Source: Planctomycetaceae bacterium (GTDB lineage Bacteria > Planctomycetota > Planctomycetia > Pirellulales > Thermoguttaceae). Taken from it: 9,309 nt of DNA. Made by a program: the position numbers and the translations under genes. Below are positions 1 through 7,663 of the stretch, in pieces. The DNA is taken from contig JAITKS010000121.1 of NCBI GenBank assembly GCA_031278315.1, forward strand, positions 1 through 9,309, in the 5' to 3' direction. Within the stretch, counting starts at the first letter, position 1. Every line of letters begins with the position of its first letter. A model generated the notes under the pieces. That model had not been told where the DNA came from and searched no databases. It worked only from the letters and a program-made list of their open reading frames with translations.

Positions 1-27
1 AATAAATTATTACACTGATATATTACA
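1..27. repeat. right end of a MITE-like repeat (truncated by window edge)
   Basis: This stretch matches 9199-9225, the right end of the complete element at 8995-9226, at 25 of 27 positions by eye. It includes a perfect copy of ACTGATATATTACA at 14-27. Because it begins at base 1, the rest of the element would lie to the left of the window. Sequence similarity is seen directly; that it is the end of a whole element is inference. Confidence 0.6.
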
Positions 28-400
28 TTTATATTACATTCGTTTTTTATTTTTTTAATTGAAAATATTGTCAATAAACGTTGCAATATTTTTTAATAAC
101 TACAACTTGTTTTTGAGTCAAAAAATTGTCTATGTATTCACCATGCAAGAGCAATTTAAGTTTAAAACGAATACCGAAATTTAAAGTGTGAAAAGTATAA
201 AAATAAAAATTACACAAATTTGTTACATAATATTGTAATAAAATATTCCACTGATATATTACATCTAATTAAATCATTACAATATTTCTTTACGATATTT
301 TAACATTACTAGATACTTTATTTTATGCGTGAACGATTACCCAAAAATGATTACAAATAATTCAACTAATTCAACAGAATAATTACAAACATTATAAATT
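28..400. other. AT-rich noncoding leader before the prepilin peptidase gene
   Basis: No credible gene is visible on either strand. Contents seen are a weak A/T inverted repeat (AATATTG 64-70 with CAATATT 84-90, followed by a T-run) and one copy of the dispersed repeat near 234-263. The rest is low-complexity A/T sequence. A promoter for the gene at 401 must lie here or further left, but I cannot place its -35 and -10 boxes with confidence in such biased sequence. Confidence 0.6.
234..263. repeat. dispersed ACTGATATATTACA repeat, forward copy with its own hairpin
   Basis: ACTGATATATTACA is perfect at 250-263, in the longer context AATATTCCACTGATATATT. The end TATTACA (257-263) pairs with TGTAATA (234-240), so this copy can fold by itself into a 7-bp A/T hairpin. 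No reverse-orientation partner is visible upstream, so it may be a solo end. It lies about 140 bp upstream of the prepilin peptidase start. Confidence 0.6.
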
Positions 401-1867
401 ATGTTTATATCTCTTTTTAGCATGGTGATATTGCAATACACGGTTATCGTTTATTTGATTCTGTTTTTACTTGGTGCGGTACTTGGTGCATTAGTCAATT
501 GGTATGTTGATAGGTACGGTTGGATAGAGCGGTTTAGGTCGCCTTGGCGCAGGTCAGATAAACTTCAACGGGTATGGTTCGACTTTATTCCGATTTTGGG
601 TTGGTTTAAGTTACGTCGTTTTGGCAAGAATCTGCACAAATTACGGGAATCGGAACGTGCCGCCGGAATCGATAACAAAGGATTTTGGATTCGACCGTTA
701 TTCGTCGAATTATTTGCCGCAATCGGTTTGATATTACTTTATTATTGGGAAGTCGAACAGGCAGGATTGCTGCCCGAAACAAATTTTTCTGAACCGCTGG
801 AAACGTCAATTATACGTTTTGCCGCTCATATATTTTTGTTTACTTTGCTTTTAGCCGCATCTTTAACTGATTTAGACGATTTTATTATTCCTGCAAATCT
901 AACTATTATTGGTACGATCGGCGGAATATTTATTGTAACGATATTTCCGCAAGTTTTACTTCCCGCAACAGAATTATATCTTGACAATAAAAATAAAAGT
1001 CATAATACGGTAGAACGATTAACACCTTATCCTGTACCGCTTCATTTTTGCAGTCCAGATAAAATTGAAATTTTACGTAACTACAACTTGCGAAATTTAC
1101 AGACAAAAGATTCAACGCCGCAAGTAATAAAAATATCTGATTCAAATTTTGATTCAAATTCAAATTCTTCGCGGATGATTTTTTGTAACAAAAAATTGTG
1201 TAGAGAATCAGTGATTCAATTTTTGTTAATTACGTTTTTGTGGTTATTTTGGTGTTTTGCGATGATGGATCGTATTTGGTATTTTCGATTATCGTTTCGC
1301 CGGGCGTTATTATTATTTTTTCGTAATTTATATCGTTCTTCGGCGACTAAATATTGGTTAATATTGTCAATTTTTGTACCGGCGGCACTTTTTATTGTGA
1401 TTTTTTTTACATCTTTTTTGGATTCGGTTAATTGTCATTATTTATTGAGTGCGTTGATTGGTTTAGCGGCGGGAATGTGGTTGATATGGTCAGTCCGTTT
1501 GGTTGCAGGATTTGCACTAGGAGTTGAAGCGATGGGATTCGGCGATGTCATTCTTTTGGGAATGATAGGAGTTTTTGCCGGATGGCAATCATGTATAGTG
1601 ATTTTTTTTCTTGCGCCGTTTGCCGGAATAATTCCAAGTCTGATCGGAATGTTATTAGGACACGGACGAATGATTCCTTACGGACCTTTTCTTAGTTTTG
1701 CAACTTTATTATTAATTATTTTCTGGGCTATAATTTGGCGAACAATGGAACAAATTCTTTTTCAATCGAGTATTCAAACTGCAATCGCTGTACAATTTTT
1801 AATTATACTGCTAGGTGCAATGCTTATTGGTTGGAAAAAAATAAAAGAAAAAATAATACATCAGTGA
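401..1867 (+). CDS. prepilin peptidase (family A24 aspartic protease, planctomycete-type)
   Basis: Polytopic inner-membrane aspartic protease, 488 aa, that removes the leader of type IV prepilin-like proteins at the cytoplasmic face. About eight or more hydrophobic segments are visible (roughly 10-36, 99-116, 140-153, 167-188, 272-289, 318-340, 346-370, 384-419, 430-447, 460-477). The catalytic pair is D157 in TDLDDFIIP and D382 in the GxGD-type motif GFGD (379-382). The N-terminal cytoplasmic region (about 40-98) corresponds to the DNIPVLSW/RYPLVE region of PilD but has no CxxC motifs, so the methyltransferase function of PilD is unlikely. Residues about 190-270 form a hydrophilic, Asn/Ser-rich spacer between the two aspartates. 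At 488 aa it is longer than the usual 250-290. From memory, the GFWIRP segment and the spacer resemble Pirellulales homologues. Start: ATG 401 has no Shine-Dalgarno; ATG 422 (M8) is an alternative. No pilin or secretion genes are adjacent. The stop codon lies in a degenerate dispersed repeat. Confidence 0.88.
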   Translation: MFISLFSMVILQYTVIVYLILFLLGAVLGALVNWYVDRYGWIERFRSPWRRSDKLQRVWFDFIPILGWFKLRRFGKNLHKLRESERAAGIDNKGFWIRPLFVELFAAIGLILLYYWEVEQAGLLPETNFSEPLETSIIRFAAHIFLFTLLLAASLTDLDDFIIPANLTIIGTIGGIFIVTIFPQVLLPATELYLDNKNKSHNTVERLTPYPVPLHFCSPDKIEILRNYNLRNLQTKDSTPQVIKISDSNFDSNSNSSRMIFCNKKLCRESVIQFLLITFLWLFWCFAMMDRIWYFRLSFRRALLLFFRNLYRSSATKYWLILSIFVPAALFIVIFFTSFLDSVNCHYLLSALIGLAAGMWLIWSVRLVAGFALGVEAMGFGDVILLGMIGVFAGWQSCIVIFFLAPFAGIIPSLIGMLLGHGRMIPYGPFLSFATLLLIIFWAIIWRTMEQILFQSSIQTAIAVQFLIILLGAMLIGWKKIKEKIIHQ

Positions 1868-1873
1868 AATTTT
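1855..1873. repeat. degenerate dispersed repeat overlapping a stop codon
   Basis: AATACATCAGT (1855-1865) differs by one base from the core AATATATCAGT and is followed by GAAAT, as in other copies. It encodes the last residues (IHQ) and the TGA stop (1865-1867) of the prepilin peptidase. It could be an independent resemblance, but full copies lie only about 45 bp further on. Confidence 0.4.
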
Positions 1874-1908
1874 TTGGTTTTTTTGAGATTACGAAATACA
1901 CGAAAATT

Positions 1909-1994
1909 TGTAATATATCAGCGGAATATTTTTTTTATTAACCACAGAGAACACAGAGAACACAGAGGAAGAATATTTTGTAATTTTAGATTTT
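1909..1994. repeat. left half of the MITE-like element, with three CACAGAGAA units
   Basis: Positions 1909-1960 match 8996-9047 at 51 of 52 bases, and 1975-1994 match 9053-9072 at 20 of 20. It begins with the inverted-end sequence (TGTAATATATCAG), then an eight-T run and TTAACCACAGAG. Here the 9-bp unit CACAGAGAA is present three times (1943-1969, third unit CACAGAGGA), against two in the other copy. Similarity stops at 1994; the GC-rich right half is missing, and the sequence leads instead into the methyltransferase gene. A further partial end (GTAATATATCA) sits at 1996-2006. Confidence 0.75.
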
Positions 1995-2010
1995 GGTAAT
2001 ATATCACAAA

Positions 2011-2040
2011 AAATTCTGGTAGAGACACAATGTATTGTGT
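2011..2040. repeat. GTAGAGACACAAT hairpin repeat before the methyltransferase gene
   Basis: AATTCTGGTAGAGACACAAT here resembles 8765-8781 (AATTCTGTAGAGACGCAAT), so this is a second small dispersed repeat. ACACAAT (2025-2031) and ATTGTGT (2034-2040) form an almost perfect palindrome. The in-frame TTG at 2035 that could extend the next gene upstream lies in the right arm, which argues against it being the true start. Confidence 0.6.
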
Positions 2041-2070
2041 TTTTATATTGGTGATTGTCCGGGTTTTAAT

Positions 2071-5000
2071 ATGCCTACAAATATTTCACTGAAATACTAC
2101 GAAAAACAACTAATCAACGAATCAATCGCAACGTTTGGAAACGGCGGCTTAACTTCGTGCGCTTTGAAATTGTTCGGCACTCTTGGCTATAACACAACTC
2201 GGCGTTTACCTCTTCCTGAAAAAACAAGTAAATATTTTATCGAACATTTCACTAAACAAAGCCGTTTCATAAATGAAAACGCTCTCACAAATGAATGGAA
2301 AAGTATCGATCTGCTTTTTCAATTGACAAACAATGAAATAACTACAAATTCAAAGTCTATTAAACAAAGTCAATTTAAAAATCAGATTATTGAATCTTAT
2401 CTTTTTATTGCAATCGACTTGATTCAAGATGATTATTCACGTACAAAAATCGCTCAAATCACACGTGAAATCAATAAAGTTTTCGTAATGCCGATATTTA
2501 TTGTTTTTCGATACGGAACAAAAATAACTCTGGCAATTATTAACCGAAAAATCAACAAACAAGATCACAAAAATGATATTCCCGAAAAAGTCATTTTGAT
2601 CAAGGATATTTCAATTACAAATACTCATCCCGCTCATCTCGGTATTTTGTATGATTTATCGTTACAACAAATCAGCCGAAAAATACAGATTAGAAACTTT
2701 ATCGAACTCAACAACTCATGGATGCAAATTCTCGATACGAAAGAACTCCATAAACGATTTTATAAAGAATTATCAGACTGGTATTTCTGGGCTGTAAAAC
2801 ACGTTAAATTTCCAAACGATAAAAAAATCAACACCGAAATCAGAAACTCAACAAATTTAATCCGGCTTATCACACGAATTATTTTTGTCTGGTTTCTTAA
2901 AGAAAAAGAACTCATTCCGGAAAAATTATTCGATCAAAATGAACTAAAAACAATCATTAAAAATTTCAATAGAAATGAGAAGTCAACAAATTATTACAAC
3001 GCAATTCTGCAAAATTTATTTTTTGCAACGTTAAATCAAAAAACACAAGATCGTAAATTTGCCGAAGAAAACGATTTTATGTCCAACCGCAATGAATACA
3101 GCATTAAAACCGGTATTAAAACTCATTATCGTTATGTAAATATGTTCTCTGCCGAAAAGACGGAAGCACAAAAATTGTTTAAGCAAATTCCATTTCTCAA
3201 CAGCGGTTTGTTCGATTGCTTGGATAAAGAAAATCCTGAAACAAATAAAATCGAATATGTTGACGGCTTTAACCATAATCCGAAAAATCGTGCAATTATT
3301 CCAGACTTTTTATTTTTTGGAGAGAAACAAAAAATCGATTTGAATACAATTTATAATACTCACGGCAAAATATACGAAGTAAAAGGCTTATTCAATATAT
3401 TACGAAATTATAAATTCACAGTTACAGAAAATACTCCAATTGAGGAAGATATTGCACTTGATCCTGAATTATTAGGTAAAACGTTTGAAAATCTGCTTGC
3501 AAGTTATAATCCTGAAACAAAAACAACAGCACGTAAACAAACCGGCTCATTCTACACGCCTCGCGAAATTGTAGATTATATGGTTGATGAATCTTTGATT
3601 TCTTATCTGAAAAATTACATTCTTTCAAAACAATACAGAGCTGATTTTTTTGATTCGCCGCAATCCGGTCTTTTTCGTAACAAAAATAAAAAGAAACAAC
3701 TAAAACTTGAACGAAAATTAAATCAAAGAACAAATAACAAACAAGAATTAGAAAATAAATTGAGATCATTATTGTCGTATGAAACAAATAATCCGTTTAA
3801 CGAACATGAGACAATAACAATTATTCAAGCAATTGATTCTTGCAGTATTCTTGATCCGGCGTGCGGCAGCGGAGCTTTTCCAATGGGAATTTTACATAAA
3901 ATTGTTTTAATCCTGCAAAAACTCGACCCCGAAAATAAATACTGGAAAAAACAACAACAAGAACAAATTATTCGACAAAAAATTTTAGAATTGCAAAACA
4001 ATACGAAACTTGCCGCTCAATTAAATAATGTTCAAATCAGAAAACATGCAGAGAAAAAAGTTGAAAACAGTCTTCAGCAAATCAATGAAATTTTTGATCG
4101 TAAATTTAATTCCGATGATTATGCACGTAAATTTTTCTCGATTAAGAATTGCATCTTTGGAGTTGATATTCAACCTATTGCAATACAAATTGTGAAACTT
4201 CGTTTTTTTATTTCGCTTATTGCCGACCAACATGCAGATAAAACGAAAAAAAATTACGGTATCCGTGTCTTGCCTAATCTTGAAATGAAATTTGTTGCTG
4301 CAAATACATTAATTGGTTTAGACAGTTCTCAACAACTTATGTTACATAATTCTGATATTGAAAAGAAAGAACAAAAGCTCAAAGCAAACCGCTGCGAATA
4401 TTTTTCGGCGGACAATCGTATCAAAAAGAAAAAATTACAAGAGAACAATAAACAATTACGGCGTGAAACCGCTGAATTACTCAAAAAATACGGTTGGGAT
4501 AATACAGCAGCAGAACAAATAGTCTCTTTCGATTTTTTTGACTCAAACACTCATGCCGAATGGTTTGATCCCGAATGGATGTTTGGTATGACACAAGGAT
4601 TTGATATCGTAATCGGAAATCCGCCATATATCGAAATTTCAAAAAAAGAACAGAAAATTATTTTTCAAGAAAAATATAAAGAAGTCTTATCCGGACATTA
4701 CGATTTGTATATTTTTTTCTTCAAAAAAGGAATCGATTTGCTTAAAAACGGCGGAGTTAATGTGTTTATTACACCTCATACTTTTACTCAATATAAACAG
4801 TTTATAAATTTGCGAAAATGGTTATACAAAAATGTAAATATATTAGAAATAACTGATAGAATCGAAAGCGTATTTGAATCAGCTGTTGTTGATAATAGTA
4901 TATCTGTTTTAAGTAAAAATAATTTTCAGCCGCATACAAATTTTACAAAATATATTTATGAAAACTCTAAATTGAAAAAAATATCAAGCACTCAACTAAA

Positions 5001-5724
5001 AAAGAAAGAATACAACAGCGATTCGTTTGATATAAAATCTATTAAAAATAAAAAGATTCTAAAACGGTTCTATTCAAATTCAATTTGCTTAAACGAATTT
5101 GTTGAAAGCTGTCAAGGAATTACTGTTTATGCAAAACTTCAAGGAGAAAAAATCAATTATTTTAGAAAAAATTACATAAACAACTCCTCAAAAAAATGTA
5201 CAAGAGGAAGAGAAATTTTCAAATACAATCTCCAATGGAGTAAAACTTATATCGAATACGGAGAATGGTTATGGTGCCCCCGTAATTGTAAATTTTTTGA
5301 ATTGCCCAAAATTTTTATCAGACAAACTTCAGCCGATATAATCGCAACTTACATTGAAGAACCTTTTTATTGTATCGATTCTGTTCATTCTTTAATTCAA
5401 AAAAATAAAAATATCGATTTGAAATATATTTTAGGAATTTTAAATTCAAAATTAGGCAATTATTTTTATCATCTTTTGATTTCAGAAACCGGAAAAATTT
5501 TTGCTCAGGTAAAGTTAAATTTTTTACGTCAAATTCCGATAAAAGATATTTCAACAACCGAACAGCAACCAATAATCACTCTCGTTGATCAAATTCTTTC
5601 GGCGAAAAAGAAAAATCCATCCGTTGATACTTCGTCATTAGAAGCAGAAATAGATGATATAGTATTTCATCTCTACGAATTAACAGAATCAGAAAAAAAG
5701 TCTGTATTAGCGGTTAGCGGTTAG
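2071..5724 (+). CDS. Eco57I-like DNA methyltransferase, probable single-chain (type IIG) restriction-modification enzyme
   Basis: Large SAM-dependent DNA adenine methyltransferase, 1217 aa from ATG 2071. Order of parts: an N-terminal region with LLFQLT (near 82) and a conserved-looking block (about 108-180, with YSRTKIAQITREIN); a helical stretch with FVWFLKEKELIP (about 272); the GSFYTPREIVDYMVDESL block typical of type I/IIG modification proteins (about 492-509); SAM motif I DPACGSGAF (595-603); catalytic motif IV NPPY (850-853); and a TaqI-like C-terminal target-recognition region (about 1005-1160, ending NFLRQIPI). NPPY indicates N6-adenine methylation. The length and all-in-one layout fit type IIG enzymes, but I cannot point to a certain PD-(D/E)XK nuclease motif, so a solitary methyltransferase or a different defence role remains possible. 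No hsdS, hsdR, or BREX/DISARM genes are adjacent. An open frame continues back to TTG 2035, but that lies inside a hairpin repeat. The last residues (LAVSG) come from a heptamer repeat. Confidence 0.85.
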   Translation: MPTNISLKYYEKQLINESIATFGNGGLTSCALKLFGTLGYNTTRRLPLPEKTSKYFIEHFTKQSRFINENALTNEWKSIDLLFQLTNNEITTNSKSIKQSQFKNQIIESYLFIAIDLIQDDYSRTKIAQITREINKVFVMPIFIVFRYGTKITLAIINRKINKQDHKNDIPEKVILIKDISITNTHPAHLGILYDLSLQQISRKIQIRNFIELNNSWMQILDTKELHKRFYKELSDWYFWAVKHVKFPNDKKINTEIRNSTNLIRLITRIIFVWFLKEKELIPEKLFDQNELKTIIKNFNRNEKSTNYYNAILQNLFFATLNQKTQDRKFAEENDFMSNRNEYSIKTGIKTHYRYVNMFSAEKTEAQKLFKQIPFLNSGLFDCLDKENPETNKIEYVDGFNHNPKNRAIIPDFLFFGEKQKIDLNTIYNTHGKIYEVKGLFNILRNYKFTVTENTPIEEDIALDPELLGKTFENLLASYNPETKTTARKQTGSFYTPREIVDYMVDESLISYLKNYILSKQYRADFFDSPQSGLFRNKNKKKQLKLERKLNQRTNNKQELENKLRSLLSYETNNPFNEHETITIIQAIDSCSILDPACGSGAFPMGILHKIVLILQKLDPENKYWKKQQQEQIIRQKILELQNNTKLAAQLNNVQIRKHAEKKVENSLQQINEIFDRKFNSDDYARKFFSIKNCIFGVDIQPIAIQIVKLRFFISLIADQHADKTKKNYGIRVLPNLEMKFVAANTLIGLDSSQQLMLHNSDIEKKEQKLKANRCEYFSADNRIKKKKLQENNKQLRRETAELLKKYGWDNTAAEQIVSFDFFDSNTHAEWFDPEWMFGMTQGFDIVIGNPPYIEISKKEQKIIFQEKYKEVLSGHYDLYIFFFKKGIDLLKNGGVNVFITPHTFTQYKQFINLRKWLYKNVNILEITDRIESVFESAVVDNSISVLSKNNFQPHTNFTKYIYENSKLKKISSTQLKKKEYNSDSFDIKSIKNKKILKRFYSNSICLNEFVESCQGITVYAKLQGEKINYFRKNYINNSSKKCTRGREIFKYNLQWSKTYIEYGEWLWCPRNCKFFELPKIFIRQTSADIIATYIEEPFYCIDSVHSLIQKNKNIDLKYILGILNSKLGNYFYHLLISETGKIFAQVKLNFLRQIPIKDISTTEQQPIITLVDQILSAKKKNPSVDTSSLEAEIDDIVFHLYELTESEKKSVLAVSG

Positions 5725-5739
5725 CGGTCAGTGGTTAGT
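5712..5739. repeat. four tandem heptamers (GGTTAGC type) overlapping a stop codon
   Basis: Units are GGTTAGC 5712-5718, GGTTAGC 5719-5725, GGTCAGT 5726-5732 and GGTTAGT 5733-5739. The first two supply the final residues and the TAG stop (5722-5724) of the methyltransferase. The array runs straight into a perfect palindrome (5738-5751). Confidence 0.8.
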
Positions 5740-5751
5740 CCGCATGCGGAC
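5738..5751. repeat. 14-bp perfect palindrome GTCCGCATGCGGAC
   Basis: The sequence equals its own reverse complement. As RNA it would fold as a 5-bp GC-rich stem with a CATG loop, 14 bases after the methyltransferase stop. There is no following T-run, so it is not a classic intrinsic terminator; it may be a protein-binding or repeat palindrome. Confidence 0.65.
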
Positions 5752-6044
5752 ATTAGTACCGAATCTGCATTCGAATCGCTAAACACTATTATTGATCCAA
5801 ATATCCGATCGCCCTTTCAGGGCTGGTTTAAAAGAAGTCTCAAATAATTGAACTTGAAAGATCAATAAAATTTGTGATAATAAGATTCATCTGTGTTAAA
5901 AAATTTGTAACTATTCATTTGTAATTGTTCAGTAAAACATTTTAGCGGCAAATTTTTTTACAACAAATTTGTGTGATTTTTCAACAACTCTTACTTGAAA
6001 ATTCGATTCAATCCGCCGACATTACATATTGTCATTCCGGATTT
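5752..6044. other. noncoding spacer upstream of pyruvate kinase
   Basis: No gene is supported on either strand. Visible items are a GC-rich hairpin GCCCT-TTC-AGGGC (5811-5823), a short ACAAATTTGT palindrome (5963-5972), and the fragment TTCATCTGTGTTAAAAAATT (5887-5906), which looks like a relic of another repeat. The remainder is AT-rich and unstructured to the eye. The pyruvate kinase promoter probably lies in its right part. Confidence 0.5.
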
Positions 6045-6066
6045 TACGGCATCGAAATTTGCCGTA
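6045..6066 (+). promoter_or_regulatory. candidate 5'-leader hairpin or operator of pyruvate kinase
   Basis: TACGGCA (6045-6051) and TGCCGTA (6060-6066) form a perfect 7-bp inverted repeat with an 8-base loop. It ends 48 bases before the GTG start and stands out as GC-containing in an A/T-rich leader. It could be an operator half-site pair or a leader RNA hairpin. There is no direct evidence of function. Confidence 0.35.
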
Positions 6067-6114
6067 TGAGTTGTATATATTTTTTATTTTTAACAATTAA
6101 TTATTAAATATTCA

Positions 6115-7608
6115 GTGTCAGATATAATTTTTCCTTCACACCTGCCTTCGCGAACTAAAATAGTTGCGACTGTTGGTCCGGCTTGTGATAACGAGTCGAC
6201 TCTTACTCAATTGATGCTATGCGGCGTAACGGTATTTCGTCTGAACATGGCACATAGTGCGGGTACCGAAGATGCTCAGCGCCGTCTTAATCTTATACGT
6301 TCCGCTGCGAACAAATTGGGACGTCCGATTGGCGTGCTTGCAGATTTAGCTGGACCGAAAATGAGATTGGGCGAAGTTCAAGGCGGTACATATTTTTGTG
6401 ATACGAAAATTCCTATAAGATTCGTTCGAGGAGACAAAACAAACGAACCAAACACTTTCACAACAACCTATGAACCATTGATCGATGACCTCAACATCGG
6501 AGACAATGTGATGCTTGCCGACGGAACAGTAACACTTCGTGTAATGTCTAAAGATATAAATTCTGTGGTTTGTGAAGTGATTCAAGGCGGAGCAATCCGC
6601 AGCCGTCAAGGAGTAAATTTACCCGGCGTGAATTTGAGCATAAAAACATTACAACCGCATGATATAGTTCATGCGAAATGGGCAGTTACAGCAGGAATTG
6701 ATTTTATCGGTTTGAGCTTTGTCCGAAGTGCCGACGATATTCACGAATTACGCGAAATAATGGCAGAAACAGCACATCAAAACACAGGTTTATTCGGCGA
6801 AATTCCTCATATTATCGCCAAAATCGAAAAACAAGAAGCTGTTGATAATATCGAAGAGATAACAGATACCGCAAACGGCATTATGGCAGCACGAGGCGAT
6901 CTCGGTGTCGAACTTGATATTGCAAGAATAGCAACTGTTCAAAAAATGATCATCGACACTTGCAGACGAAAACTAAAACCCGTAATTGTTGCAACACAAA
7001 TGTTGGAAAGTATGCACACTCACACAATTCCAACACGAGCAGAAGCAACAGATGTAGCTAATGCTATTCTCGACGGTGCCGACGCAACAATGCTGTCGGG
7101 TGAAACTGCCGTCGGAGATTATCCAGTCGAAACCGTGCAAATGATGAATCGAATCGCTGTAGAAACAGAAAAATTCATCACAAAACAAAGTTGGTACAAA
7201 AATGATGCAAACAAAAAATTAAATAATAGCAAATCAAAAGACGGTAAATTATCTGTTACGAATGCAATTTGCAGTGCTGCCGTTTCATTAGCAGAATCAA
7301 TAAATGCGAAACGGATTCTTATTGCATCCCGCTCCGGTGTTTCGGTGATGGGATTATCAAATTTGAGATCGTCGGTGCAAATAATTGGAACGAGTCATAA
7401 TCAACGAGTTCTTAATAGAATGAATTTATATTGGGGAGTAATTCCAGTTCTAAACGCTCCAACTGACCCGCGGGAAAGTTTGAAAGAAATCGTTGACGCA
7501 GGAAAAAAAATAGGAAGATTTGAACGCGGAGATCGATTAGTTCTTGTAAGCACAATGGGACCGACTTCGGAAAATCATAATATAATTTATGCACACGTCG
7601 TAGATTAA
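6115..7608 (+). CDS. pyk: pyruvate kinase
   Basis: Last step of glycolysis: phosphoenolpyruvate + ADP to pyruvate + ATP, cytoplasmic, normally a tetramer. The 497-aa protein is full length. Visible landmarks: N-terminal RTKIVATVGPA (13-23); substrate/nucleotide residues R42 and N44 in RLNMAH; barrel strand ADLAGPKMR (76-84); B domain about 86-185; catalytic K236 and metal ligand E238 in AKIEK; D262 in ARGDLGVE; T294 in VATQMLES; signature TRAEATDVANAILDGADA (307-324) followed by MLSGETAVGDYP; C-terminal domain about 365-497. Lys82 occupies the position that is Glu117 in K+-dependent muscle enzyme, and Ala46 replaces a K+-liganding serine, so a K+-independent enzyme is predicted. Start: GTG 6115 fits the position of the first conserved strand; an in-frame TAA lies at 6091 and no ATG lies between. 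No Shine-Dalgarno is seen. It appears monocistronic, with 390 bp of spacer upstream and a convergent neighbour downstream. Confidence 0.96.
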   Translation: MSDIIFPSHLPSRTKIVATVGPACDNESTLTQLMLCGVTVFRLNMAHSAGTEDAQRRLNLIRSAANKLGRPIGVLADLAGPKMRLGEVQGGTYFCDTKIPIRFVRGDKTNEPNTFTTTYEPLIDDLNIGDNVMLADGTVTLRVMSKDINSVVCEVIQGGAIRSRQGVNLPGVNLSIKTLQPHDIVHAKWAVTAGIDFIGLSFVRSADDIHELREIMAETAHQNTGLFGEIPHIIAKIEKQEAVDNIEEITDTANGIMAARGDLGVELDIARIATVQKMIIDTCRRKLKPVIVATQMLESMHTHTIPTRAEATDVANAILDGADATMLSGETAVGDYPVETVQMMNRIAVETEKFITKQSWYKNDANKKLNNSKSKDGKLSVTNAICSAAVSLAESINAKRILIASRSGVSVMGLSNLRSSVQIIGTSHNQRVLNRMNLYWGVIPVLNAPTDPRESLKEIVDAGKKIGRFERGDRLVLVSTMGPTSENHNIIYAHVVD

Positions 7609-7620
7609 TTTTCAATTTCA

Positions 7621-7644
7621 ATTATGACATTAATTATGACATTC
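7621..7644. repeat. 12-bp tandem duplication
   Basis: ATTATGACATTA (7621-7632) is followed immediately by ATTATGACATTC (7633-7644), 11 of 12 identical. It lies 13 bases after the pyruvate kinase stop. Probably a simple replication-slippage duplication. Confidence 0.7.
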
Positions 7645-7663
7645 TTCATATTGCAAATTAAAT

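Noticed and set aside
930..1163. 77-residue reading frame on the - strand inside the prepilin peptidase gene
   Set aside because: It lies opposite the low-complexity spacer of a well-supported gene and shows no recognisable motif.
1735..1941. 68-residue + strand frame overlapping the prepilin peptidase end
   Set aside because: It is a shifted reading of the peptidase and then of repeat sequence, with no motif.
1943..1969. CACAGAGAA units as a CRISPR array
   Set aside because: The units are 9 bp and contiguous with no spacers; this is a simple tandem repeat.
3422..3787. 121-residue - strand frame inside the methyltransferase gene
   Set aside because: The opposite strand encodes the conserved GSFYTPRE block; the frame is a by-product of A/T-rich codons.
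5738..5751. Palindrome as an intrinsic terminator of the methyltransferase gene
   Set aside because: A 5-bp stem with no T-run after it does not meet the usual pattern.
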